A stretch of 64,000 nt of DNA from Dickeya zeae NCPPB 2538 (lineage in GTDB: Bacteria; Pseudomonadota; Gammaproteobacteria; Enterobacterales; Enterobacteriaceae): positions 2,260,015-2,324,014 of the forward strand of contig NZ_CM001977.1 of assembly GCF_000406165.1 (NCBI RefSeq), read 5' to 3'. A program made the position numbers and the translations under genes. Shown in pieces: positions 18,240 to 25,399 of this stretch (positions are counted from its first letter, which is position 1; every line of letters starts with the position of its first letter). The notes under the pieces are model-generated. The model was not told the DNA's origin. It searched no databases and saw nothing but the letters and a program-made list of their open reading frames with translations.

Positions 18240-18578
18240 ATGAAAAAAGTAGTGCTGTCACTGATTGTCTCGGTTCTGTCGGCGCAGGCATTAGCCGCAC
18301 CGCAATTGGCAAATTTAAGTAAGCTGGAATATGGCGCAAATTGGGCATTTAACCGCGAAGAGGTTCAGTTGATCTGCCGGGCTAACAACGCGATGTACGT
18401 GATTAACCCCAGCACGCTGGTACAGTATCCGCTTAACGACATCGCTCGTGAACAAGTCAGCACCGGTAAAGTAAACGCCAGCCCGTTGGAAACCATCCTT
18501 CTGGATGACCCGAAAAACCCAGGGCAAAAAATGAGTCTGCAGCCCTTTATTGACCGGGCACAACGCCTGTGCCAATAG
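18240..18578 (+). CDS. yebY: YebY, DUF2511 secreted protein
   Basis: 112 residues. A signal peptide is cleaved after AQALA (about residue 20), and the mature domain has one cysteine pair (Cys in QLICRANN and in the C-terminal RLCQ). It matches E. coli YebY, which in that organism is the last gene of the copper-linked yobA-yebZ-yebY cluster. Here its expected partners, copD and copC, are about 15 kb away at 33716-34993, on the other side of inserted DNA. ATG 18240 gives MKKVVLSL; the upstream start at 18216 would spoil the signal peptide. Confidence 0.88.
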   Translation: MKKVVLSLIVSVLSAQALAAPQLANLSKLEYGANWAFNREEVQLICRANNAMYVINPSTLVQYPLNDIAREQVSTGKVNASPLETILLDDPKNPGQKMSLQPFIDRAQRLCQ

Positions 18579-18725
18579 CACATATAGCACGACAGAAAAG
18601 CGAGTGGCTCGTCAATATGCAGGTTTGCGTTGGTTGTCACAAAGTGTACAGATTGTTTCGGAATTGACCGCCAAAGCGCGTGCCAAACTGGAAAACAGAG
18701 AGGGGTCGTCTACGCTTAAAGAGCA

Positions 18726-18828
18726 GGTTGTGATGCAACTTGCAACAAATGCCAACTTTTAGCGCACGGCTCTCTCCCAAGAGCCATTTCCCTAGACCGG
18801 GCACAGGAATCGTGTTCGGTCTTTTTTT
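18726..18828 (+). ncRNA. sdsR: SdsR (RyeB) small RNA
   Basis: The block AATGCCAACTTTTAGCGCAC, followed by the CGGCTCTCTCCCAAGAGCC stem-loop (18757-18785), is nearly identical to E. coli/Salmonella SdsR. The terminator hairpin plus T7 ends at about 18828. The sigma-S-type -10 sequence CTACGCTTAA at 18710-18719 predicts a start near 18726. SdsR is a sigma-S-dependent Hfq-binding RNA that represses outer-membrane and mutS-type targets. An antisense partner RNA (RyeA/SraC) may exist on the other strand. Its terminator doubles as the left attachment site of the island. Confidence 0.93.
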
Positions 18829-18830
18829 AT
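18797..18830 (+). repeat. Left attachment site (attL), inside sdsR terminator
   Basis: 34-bp sequence identical to 24749-24782. It runs from the 5' arm of the SdsR terminator through the T7 tract and AT. Integration here rebuilds the sRNA terminator exactly. Confidence 0.9.
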
Positions 18831-18913
18831 GACATTGATTTTTAATAAAAACCAACCCGTTTTGCAAATCACGCTTCAGTATCTTGGGAGATTTAACACG
18901 TATGAATATAAGG

Positions 18914-19315
18914 TCAATTAGGGTGTTGCAGTAACCCTTCGTCTTTTAATGCTAAAACCACATGCATCTGTTTATTATATGTATCTGGCCTGGTTGGAAT
19001 GGTTTCCTTAATCATGACCCATAATTCTTTAGGCAAGTATTCTTTCTCAAAATGATTTAAAATAATTTTTGCTCCTGCAATCGCATAGTCTTTATTTTTT
19101 CCTTTTCGTAAAAGATATTTTTTAGGTGCGATACCTTTTACGTATCCGTCCTCGCACAATCCTAAAAATGCTGTTCTAGGACATGGTTTTTCTCTTGCTG
19201 ATTTATACTCTGTCAAAAGAGCAATCTCTCGTGCCCAGCATTCCCTTAGTTCTTGCCCATTAACATATTTTCTGATCACTGCAACGGCAGTTGGCCCATA
19301 AACATCAATGTTCAT
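18914..19315 (-). CDS. DUF6979-like protein
   Basis: 133 residues. The block KPCPRTAFLGLCEDGYVKGI with downstream KNKDYAIAGAKIIL fits the family I remember as DUF6979 (CPrgAFLGLCE..VKGI). Family members are small, soluble and functionally uncharacterised. Predicted mostly helical with no membrane segment. It is the leftmost island gene and points outward toward sdsR. Codon use is AT-rich, unlike the core genes. Family assignment is from memory of the motif. Confidence 0.6.
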   Translation of the reverse strand: MNIDVYGPTAVAVIRKYVNGQELRECWAREIALLTEYKSAREKPCPRTAFLGLCEDGYVKGIAPKKYLLRKGKNKDYAIAGAKIILNHFEKEYLPKELWVMIKETIPTRPDTYNKQMHVVLALKDEGLLQHPN

Positions 19316-19504
19316 ATCATTACACCTCTATATCGTGATACCTTTTCTTGCTGAGAAATAAAGTGCTTCTGAACCCTCAGCGTATAAGTGTTGTAATACT
19401 GTTTCACCAGTGTCTGTTCATGTTGCTATTTTCTTGTTGTTGTGCAGCCTTATTTAGCCAACGACGCAAGAAAATGCTGATAGGTTGCCGTATCCCCACA
19501 CTCA

Positions 19505-20098
19505 TTATAGGGTGCATAGACCGGTCCGAATGCCCTTACACCAAGAGACGTTACTACGCATCGCCTGCTGGGTGGCCCATGCCTTCAGCCCCTGACATTC
19601 CGCATCAACTCTTGCTGACAGTGCGACAATTTGCTGACCGATCAGATGATATTCCTTGTACGCGGTTTTTACCTGGCTACGGGCCTTTTCCAGACGCTTA
19701 ATTTCAGCACGCAGCAAATCAATATTCTTGCGCACTTGCGAAAATCTCGGTCCATACTTGCATAACAATTTACTGATGTGATTTATCTGGGCTGGCAAAT
19801 TACGCTCCAACATCATATTGAGCGCCAATTGACAGGCACTATATGCATGATCTAAATCGGAACGAATATTTACCCAATCTGTAATCGCGGCGCGGATCCG
19901 TTGTTCGGCCTGACTATCGTGGCGATATTTCGCCATCAGCACATCATAGCCTACTGATTTATGGCGTTGTGCTATAGCAAGTCCACCCAAAATCTGCTCT
20001 TTGGTCAGAAGTGCTTGCCCTCTCCCCACATTCAGTGATTCAATACTCATACAGCGCGGATCATGCATCTTAATCAGTTGTTCTATGGTTATGGTCAT
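19505..20098 (-). CDS. Hypothetical helical/coiled-coil protein
   Basis: 197 residues, not assigned to a family. The N-terminus contains SIESLNVGRGQALLTKEQ, and the block SVGYDVLMAKYR (about residues 48-59) looks like a conserved phage-protein core. The stretch RKNIDLLRAEIKRLEKARSQVKTAYKEYH (about 120-148) is a probable coiled coil. There is no signal or membrane segment. It lies divergently from the DUF6338-like gene, whose promoter must share the 96-bp gap. Possibly a phage-derived regulator, but nothing in the sequence proves this. Confidence 0.6.
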   Translation of the reverse strand: MTITIEQLIKMHDPRCMSIESLNVGRGQALLTKEQILGGLAIAQRHKSVGYDVLMAKYRHDSQAEQRIRAAITDWVNIRSDLDHAYSACQLALNMMLERNLPAQINHISKLLCKYGPRFSQVRKNIDLLRAEIKRLEKARSQVKTAYKEYHLIGQQIVALSARVDAECQGLKAWATQQAMRSNVSWCKGIRTGLCTL

Positions 20099-20194
20099 CT
20101 GGTCAGTCCTATTATGATAGCAACTTGATTGTACTGCCCATTACAGGCTGGGTAACTGCTGTTTGCTCATTAAAAATTAACACAAGGAATTTAA

Positions 20195-20845
20195 ATGGAA
20201 TCAATTAGCAGCGAAATATTTACCATATTAAAATATTTGCTGCCGGGTTTTATTAGTGCATGGATTTTCCACTCATTCACATCATATCCAAAACAAGCTC
20301 AATTCGAACGAATAATTCAAGCATTAATTTTCACTGCTTTTATTCAATTCATTGTTATGATGCTCAAAGATTTTTTGATTTGGCTTGGTCAAATTTTAGG
20401 TCCTATATTTGGTAGTTGGACAGTAACATCTGATTTTTATTGGTCATACATATGTGCTATTGCAATCGGATTTTCTTTTAGTACATTGGCAAATAACGAT
20501 AAATTTCATGGCTTGTTAAGGAAATGGAAAATAACTAAAGAAACATCTTATCATTGCGAATGGTATGGGACTTTTAAAGAGAATGAGAATTTTGTTATCC
20601 TACATCTAAAAGATGAGCGTCGCATCTTTGGATGGCCCACAGAATGGCCTTCAGACCCAACTAAAGGTCATGTAATCCTTCAAGACCCTAGTTGGGTAAC
20701 AGATGAGGGTTATAAAGATATGCCAACAGTAAAACTATTCATGGTTAGTGTTAGCGATATTAAGTGGGTTGAATTTCTTCAAGCACAAGCAGGAGTTTCT
20801 TATGTCGAGGAAAGCACCAACACCACCACCATATCACCCCAATAG
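20195..20845 (+). CDS. DUF6338-like membrane protein, first gene of the polyproline array
   Basis: 216 residues. The N-terminal half has three hydrophobic segments (about 10-28, 44-66 and 78-100). The cytoplasmic-looking C-terminal domain includes WYGTFKENENFVILHLKDER, GWPTEWPSDPTKGHV and a final VSVSDIKWVEFLQ. This arrangement fits DUF6338, whose members have an N-terminal membrane part and a conserved Trp/Pro-containing beta domain. Function is unknown. The last 44 bases overlap the first polyproline peptide gene, so the two are translationally coupled and should work together. RBS AAGGAA precedes ATG 20195. Confidence 0.72.
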   Translation: MESISSEIFTILKYLLPGFISAWIFHSFTSYPKQAQFERIIQALIFTAFIQFIVMMLKDFLIWLGQILGPIFGSWTVTSDFYWSYICAIAIGFSFSTLANNDKFHGLLRKWKITKETSYHCEWYGTFKENENFVILHLKDERRIFGWPTEWPSDPTKGHVILQDPSWVTDEGYKDMPTVKLFMVSVSDIKWVEFLQAQAGVSYVEESTNTTTISPQ

Positions 20846-20942
20846 CCCGGTACCAATTGAGAGAGGGAAAAATCCTAACCCTCCTATCTACAAAAGGCCG
20901 TCACCACCACCACCACCACCACCACCAAAAAATCATCAGTAA
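20802..20942 (+). CDS. Polyproline mini-protein 1
   Basis: 46 residues, MSRKAPTPPPYHPNS at the start, then GKNPNPPIYKRPS and an unbroken run of eight prolines ending PKNHQ. It is basic overall, with only one acidic residue. RBS AGGAG lies 6 bases before ATG 20802, inside the end of the DUF6338-like gene. The Pro8 tract is coded largely by CCA/ACC-type triplets (20903-20927), a sequence prone to slippage. It is the first of five paralogues sharing a (G/S)-(R/K)-N-P ... R-P ... polyproline layout. Function unknown. Confidence 0.7.
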   Translation: MSRKAPTPPPYHPNSPVPIERGKNPNPPIYKRPSPPPPPPPPKNHQ

Positions 20943-20957
20943 TATTGAGGAAATAAA

Positions 20958-21077
20958 ATGAACGATACATCCAAAAGCAATAACTCTGCTGATATTTTAA
21001 AATATGGACGCAACCCACCCCCAACAAACTCCAGACCTAAAGCACCTCCAACACCGCCGAAAAAACCAACTCAATAA
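20958..21077 (+). CDS. Polyproline mini-protein 2
   Basis: 39 residues. N-terminus MNDTSKSNNSADILKY is polar, followed by GRNPPPTNSRPKAPP and TPPKKPTQ. The RBS TTGAGGA lies 7-8 bases upstream of ATG 20958, and the gap to peptide 1 is 15 bases. It keeps the shared RNPPP and RP spacing but has the shortest proline runs of the set. It is too short to be called by most gene finders; reality is supported by the array of paralogues. Confidence 0.68.
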   Translation: MNDTSKSNNSADILKYGRNPPPTNSRPKAPPTPPKKPTQ

Positions 21078-21094
21078 ACTACTGGAGATTAGTG

Positions 21095-21226
21095 ATGAGT
21101 AAGGCTACGCCATCAGTTCCGCTCCCTCCTTCTTCGCGAAACGGATTTAATGGCAGCAGGAATCCCCCCCCAGCAACAAATGTTAGACCAGCACCGCCGC
21201 CACCGCCGCCAAAAAAAGAAGGGTAA
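21095..21226 (+). CDS. Polyproline mini-protein 3
   Basis: 43 residues. N-terminal half MSKATPSVPLPPSSRNGFNG, then SRNPPPATNVRPAPPPPPP and KKEG. This is the copy closest to the consensus core RNPPP-x2-N-x-RP-A-P6-KK. GGAG is 10 bases before ATG 21095, and the gap to peptide 2 is 17 bases. A GTG one codon upstream is a possible alternative start. Confidence 0.7.
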   Translation: MSKATPSVPLPPSSRNGFNGSRNPPPATNVRPAPPPPPPKKEG

Positions 21227-21264
21227 TAGACTTACTACTTAATAAGTATTAAAGGGAGAACTTA

Positions 21265-21393
21265 ATGGAAGTTAACAAGAAAAAACGCCAACAGCCTACA
21301 TTTGATGGAAAAAATCCCCCTCCGCCCCAAAATATTAGGCCATCCCCACCACCCACACCACCCACACCACCCACAAAGAAAACTAACACCTAA
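21265..21393 (+). CDS. Polyproline mini-protein 4
   Basis: 42 residues. Basic N-terminus MEVNKKKRQQPTFD, then GKNPPPPQNIRPSPPP and two TPP units ending TKKTNT. GGGAG precedes ATG 21265. Its tail is interrupted by Thr in a PTPPTPPT pattern coded by repeated CCACCCACA units (about 21345-21375), suggesting expansion by slippage. Confidence 0.7.
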   Translation: MEVNKKKRQQPTFDGKNPPPPQNIRPSPPPTPPTPPTKKTNT

Positions 21394-21409
21394 TATCTAT
21401 AGGGAATTT

Positions 21410-21538
21410 ATGAACAAAAAAACAATTACTCAACCCAATAAATCTCGAGTTGCTACAGAGGGTCGAAATCCTGATGTTCCTAAGAACTTGGTAAGACCTG
21501 CACCGCCTCCTCCGCCTCCTACTCAGAAAGGTAAATGA
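21410..21538 (+). CDS. Polyproline mini-protein 5
   Basis: 42 residues. MNKKTITQPNKSRVATE, then GRNPDVPKNLVRPAPPPPPP and TQKGK. AGGG is 5-6 bases before ATG 21410; the longer in-frame extension to 21302 runs through peptide 4 in another frame and is rejected. It is the last gene of the array, and a terminator hairpin follows immediately. Confidence 0.7.
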   Translation: MNKKTITQPNKSRVATEGRNPDVPKNLVRPAPPPPPPTQKGK

Positions 21539-21543
21539 TTCAT

Positions 21544-21581
21544 AAAGGGATAAATCCACCATAAAAAGGTTTTATCCCTTT
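21544..21581 (+). terminator. Terminator after the polyproline array
   Basis: Stem AAAGGGATAAA / TTTATCCCTTT with a 16-base loop, six bases after the stop of mini-protein 5. It closes the unit that begins at the DUF6338-like gene. Confidence 0.7.
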
Positions 21582-21807
21582 CCGAAATTTACTATCTCTA
21601 GCGATTCTGTTTATGGGCATTACATTACAACGATCGGTCTTGCTTCAGGCACTATTACACCATTTTTCAATTATAAAAAGTTGCAGCTAATTTCCCTTAC
21701 ATGGGAATATCTGAGATAGTAATTCCATTGAAATATCCAATAATGCTCTTTTGCTTTTTTCAAAATTGAAAAGTATAGTTGGATATAAATTTTTAGACAT
21801 ACATCCC

Positions 21808-22731
21808 TCAGTTATCAAACAGATAATTATATTTTTCAGGGAGTAATGCAAACTCCCCCCATCCAACATGTGAAATGCAAAGGCCAACGCCGTTAACTGT
21901 TACCACACCATACATTAATAAAATTCGTCCTCTACTGTCCTCATTGACTCCATGTCCAAGCGAATCCTTATTATTTTGTTTGAAATAAAAATCTTTGTAT
22001 TCGCCAGCAGAGTTCCAAGCTAGCCTCGTCATTCTTATCGAGTGATCCCTCGGCTTGCTAAAGCTGCTCAATATTTTCGCGTAGTATAGTTTTGGTGTAT
22101 TCGTCGTGCTCTGTATATTATTTATATTTGTTAATAACCTGTCTAATCTCTCAGCATTTTTCTCACCAGGCAATACGTAATATTTGTAATAGTTCTGATC
22201 AAAATTTCTGCATATCCCTGCTACAGTAGTAATCTTCGAGGGCAACTTAAAACTCTGACCTCGGTGACGACCAATAGGCACATCACTAATTTCTCCATCC
22301 TGATCTTCAATATGATTTTGATCGTAAACACCATTGTTTCCTTCAGGAATCTCTGGTTTTTCTTTCATAAAGGACTCGACTATTGCAAGCTGATCATTTG
22401 CAATTGCCTTCTTGGCCTCTTCTTCTGAACTATATTGTCTCCCTTTAGCCGTCTTTACACGAAGGCTACAATATATATGAGAATAAGATGGTAAATGAGC
22501 AAAACTAGGATTTCTACCATCAGTTGCTTTATCTTTGTTTTGAGGCCGTCTTGATAGTGGAGTGGCACATTCAGGACAAAAAATATGATGCCTCATTTCC
22601 AGGGTAAATTCGCTGGGTAATACACGTTTTCCATTAGCCTTCAACTCAGGTACTGAATTAGGATCAAACTCCCAACTAGAATGATAAAAGGCAAATTTTA
22701 TTCTAAAGGTACTCTCATCTTCCATTTGCAT
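21808..22731 (-). CDS. CoiA-like zinc-ribbon protein, unknown function
   Basis: 307 residues. The N-terminal region has CPECATPL (about residues 52-59), followed by FAHLPSYSHIYCSLR (about 76-90). This C-x2-C ... F-A-H ... C pattern is that of the zinc-binding module at the start of CoiA-like proteins. The nuclease domain of CoiA is not recognisable; the remainder contains a Lys/Glu-rich segment and a beta-rich C-terminus (ILLMYGVVTVNGVGLCISHVGWGEF). It is the largest cargo protein of the island and converges with the polyproline array. A DNA- or RNA-directed defence role is conceivable but unproven. Confidence 0.62.
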   Translation of the reverse strand: MQMEDESTFRIKFAFYHSSWEFDPNSVPELKANGKRVLPSEFTLEMRHHIFCPECATPLSRRPQNKDKATDGRNPSFAHLPSYSHIYCSLRVKTAKGRQYSSEEEAKKAIANDQLAIVESFMKEKPEIPEGNNGVYDQNHIEDQDGEISDVPIGRHRGQSFKLPSKITTVAGICRNFDQNYYKYYVLPGEKNAERLDRLLTNINNIQSTTNTPKLYYAKILSSFSKPRDHSIRMTRLAWNSAGEYKDFYFKQNNKDSLGHGVNEDSRGRILLMYGVVTVNGVGLCISHVGWGEFALLPEKYNYLFDN

Positions 22732-22901
22732 ACCTCATAGACAAGAATTTTCTTTCCTTCTATACCTTAATAAATATTAAAATACAATTAGTTAGATCAT
22801 GATTTAAAGAAGTCACGAAATGTCATATATACTGCATGCAACAAAATCTCTTCCCTCTCCCCCACCCGCCAATCATACAGCCCCCGCCCATCAATCACAT
22901 C

Positions 22902-23117
22902 ATGACAAGACGAACAACCATAGACTGCCCAGAAATCATCGCCTTTAACTACCTTTACCAGTTCCCCGGCATGACGTTACGCGATTACTTTGCAGCAAAG
23001 ACGATACAAGCTTGGCTTTCGCAGATAGCACCAGAAGAGATGGAAGATATGATGAACCGCTGGGCTGACAACAGTTATGAAATGGCTGATGCCATGTTAA
23101 AGGCTCGGGAGGTTTAA
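22902..23117 (+). CDS. Small phage-type protein
   Basis: 71 residues from ATG 22902 (93 if ATG 22836 is used). The core GMTLRDYFAAKTIQAWLSQ, followed by an acidic helix, is a pattern common in small early-region proteins of lambdoid phages. No function is known. The later start is preferred because the extra N-terminus is proline-rich low complexity and no ribosome binding site precedes 22836; neither start has a strong one. Confidence 0.5.
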   Translation: MTRRTTIDCPEIIAFNYLYQFPGMTLRDYFAAKTIQAWLSQIAPEEMEDMMNRWADNSYEMADAMLKAREV

Positions 23118-23252
23118 TAGACCGGCTCGATAACAAATAACAGAGCTGCCCAACCTGCGGCTTTTTTGCTAACCAAAGCCCCTTCCTTACATAAATAAAA
23201 CGACCAAAATAAGGGCGTGTCTTTGGCATGCCCTTTTCCCGAGGACTGACCG

Positions 23253-23525
23253 ATGACAAAGCTATTAACATTAGAAGAATGGCAAGAAAAAAAATACTCA
23301 GAAAAGCCTCCAACCATCCAAAAACTTCAGCGTTGGGCACGTGCAGGGAAAATATATCCAGCGCCAGAAAAGCATGGCAGAGAATACCGCGTTACTGAGA
23401 ATGCCATTTATATAAACCCTAAAAGTTTTTCACTGGCTAAAAAGGTGATGCAGGAAAACCCAGAGTTATCACCATTGATGGAGAAAATTACTCATGGTTA
23501 TGGCAAAACGCCCCAAAAGGTATGA
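23253..23525 (+). CDS. Lambda-type excisionase (Xis)
   Basis: 90 residues. MTKLLTLEEWQEKKYSEKPP, then TIQKLQRWARAGKIYPAPEK and GREYRVTENAIYI follow the lambda Xis winged-helix plan: LTLQEWN, TVRRWVRESRIFPPPVKDGREYL. Xis bends attachment-site DNA and directs integrase toward excision. GAGGACTGACCG lies upstream of ATG 23253. Its end overlaps the start of the integrase frame by 26 bases, as xis and int overlap in lambda. Confidence 0.85.
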   Translation: MTKLLTLEEWQEKKYSEKPPTIQKLQRWARAGKIYPAPEKHGREYRVTENAIYINPKSFSLAKKVMQENPELSPLMEKITHGYGKTPQKV

Positions 23526-24603
23526 TGCCAATTTACCCAGAAATCTCACCTACCGGAAGACACGTAAGGCATTTTACTGGAGAAACCCAGTATCCGGGGA
23601 AGAAATATCAATGGGATAGATATCTCGCCGAGACGCAATATCCCAGGCAATAGAAGCAAACAATTATATTGAAAGCAACTTTACGCCAGTTGCTTTAATG
23701 CAGCGCCTGATAAAGAAGAAGGATGATAGCGAGCCTGCAACAACATTCATGGACTGGATGAAGAGTTATGAATCGATATTGAAACGTAGAGATTTAGCAG
23801 ATAACACAATCAAGGCCAGAACGAAGCAGATAGGCTATCTATGTAACAAATTTGGGAAAAAGGACATTACGAAAATCACAACAAAGGATATCGCAGAATT
23901 TATTAACAGCTATATTGACGCAGGTAAAAATACGACAGCATCAACGATGAGATCGTTACTGGTTGATATTTTCCGCGAAGCGATCGCGAATGGCATCACC
24001 ACAAACAACCCAGCAGAAGTGACAAAAACACCGAACGTGCGTGTTAAACGCGAACGTCTTACACTTGATGAGTATTGGGGGATTCATGCTGCAGCATGCG
24101 CAAATCAGCCAGAATGGGTTGAGTTAGGCATACTGATGGGGCTGGTTACCGGCCAGCGACGTGAGGACATTTGTGAAATGAAAAAGAGCGACATCAGAGA
24201 AGGCAGGCTGTGGGTCGTCCAAGGAAAAACAGGGGCGCAAATCTCGCTCCCGCTGGATCTGAAACTGAATGCCGCCAGCCTCACGCTGAGACATGTTGTA
24301 GAACGGTGCGTGGCATCAAATAGCAGTGAATACCTGATCGGTTCAGATAGCCGCAAAACAGGCCGCGTGCCTGGAGCTCTTCATCCAGATACACTGACTA
24401 AGGCATTTGTTGCTGCCAGAAAAAATTGCGGACTGACATTCACAGATTAGCCACCGACGTTTCATGAAATACGAAGTCTGGCCGGTCGGCTGTATGAAAA
24501 GGAATATGGGAAAGAGTTTGCTCAGAAGCTCCTTGGTCATAAATCAATGAAGATGACTGACAAATATTTGGATAGCAGAGAAAAAGAGTGGACGATGCTG
24601 TGA
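23500..24603 (+). pseudogene. Lambda-type tyrosine integrase interrupted by two TAG codons
   Basis: One continuous frame from ATG 23500 to TGA 24601-24603 aligns to lambda Int end to end, but has in-frame TAG at 23617-23619 (residue 40) and at 24448-24450. The N-terminal arm-binding domain (MAKRPKRYDANLP), core-binding domain (about residues 75-160) and catalytic domain are recognisable. TGQRREDICEMK, HEIRSLAGRLYEK, LLGHKSMKMTDKY hold Arg, the Arg after HE, and the final Tyr. The second TAG falls just before PPTFHEIRSL, so no intact catalytic core is made by normal termination. Either a pseudogene or readthrough-dependent. Confidence 0.88.
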
Positions 24604-24748
24604 TTTGTGCCCGAAATCCGTCCGTCGATTTCCGAAAAATCGCGCATGTATATGACATTAAAGGACGGAGAAAGACGGTATTATTGAGTGATTTTTGAGC
24701 TAAAAATATCAATTTACCAATAAATATCAATTAGTTAAATCAAAACAG

Positions 24749-24782
24749 CCGGGCACAGGAATCGTGTTCGGTCTTTTTTTAT
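24749..24782 (+). repeat. Right attachment site (attR)
   Basis: 34-bp sequence identical to 18797-18830, about 145 bp after the integrase frame. It is a second copy of the SdsR terminator arm without the upstream sRNA body. Similarity continues a few bases further as CATTGATTT. Confidence 0.9.
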
Positions 24783-25161
24783 ATCATTGATTTAAAACAA
24801 AAAAACATTAGTCGGAACGAAAATGCCCGGAATTGGCCCGAAATTCCGTACCCGGTGTAAATTGCTGCAAGCTGGATATCTACTATTTTTTGTGGCCGAA
24901 TAATAGGTTAAGAATATATATCACACATCAAGCCGGTTTCCTCCAGTGTCCGTAAAATGTATCACGCTGTTTTTTCCACTATTTCCTTTGTTTTAGCTCC
25001 CCCCTGTAAAGTGAAAATATAAGGATTTGAATGTCTTACTATGACATTATAAAAAATGGGATCGATTTAATTAGGTAAAAACAAGGCATCTCCTCTATCA
25101 AAAACAGATAAATATACTCTACTAAAAAGACCTCTTAATAAAATGAGCCATCAATAAAAAG
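24783..25161. other. Non-coding AT-rich stretch right of the island
   Basis: No credible coding frame, RNA gene or repeat was seen. A+T-rich with scattered stops in all frames. It may be the remains of earlier insertions at the same hot spot. Confidence 0.5.
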
Positions 25162-25197
25162 GCCCCGACATAGTAGATATTCTCCCATGTCGGGACC
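25154..25197 (-). terminator. Terminator downstream of the 25400 gene
   Basis: On the minus strand GTCCCGACAT pairs with ATGTCGGGGC across a 14-base loop and is followed by CTTTTTATT. It lies 200 bp after the stop of the gene at 25400-25726 and would terminate its transcript. Confidence 0.65.
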
Positions 25198-25399
25198 ATA
25201 GCCAGATATCCACAAAGTGGATATGATTACTGCAAATCACCCAAACTACTCGATTAGAAACATACAACCATAACGTTAATATTAGTCTCTACACAAAGCG
25301 AGCCAATATGTAGTCGCATAGCCAAGTTAACCAGACACAGGCTGATTTATTTTTGCCATTGTTTATGATTGAAATATCAAACCATAGTGCACTATTCGG

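Larger units (their letters stand above)
18797..24782. mobile_element. 6-kb integrative element inserted in the sdsR terminator
   Basis: The element is bounded by a perfect 34-bp direct repeat, 18797-18830 (inside sdsR) and 24749-24782. A lambda-type integrase and excisionase lie next to the right repeat. The interior is visibly A+T-rich compared with the flanks. It carries a DUF6979-like gene, a coiled-coil protein, a DUF6338-like gene, five polyproline peptide genes, a zinc-ribbon protein and a small phage-type gene. No structural or replication genes are present, so it is a satellite-like or degraded prophage island. The integrase has two in-frame TAG codons, so the island may be fixed. 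Confidence 0.88.

Noticed and set aside
18550..18762. 70-codon frame covering the yebY end and sdsR
   Set aside because: Overlaps the conserved SdsR RNA and ends inside it; no protein family.
18797..18830. Attachment site as the 3' end of a tRNA
   Set aside because: No tRNA cloverleaf is present; the repeat is the SdsR terminator instead.
21302..21409. N-terminal extension of mini-protein 5 with an HPHHPHH run
   Set aside because: It is mini-protein 4 read in another frame; the start at 21410 has its own ribosome binding site.
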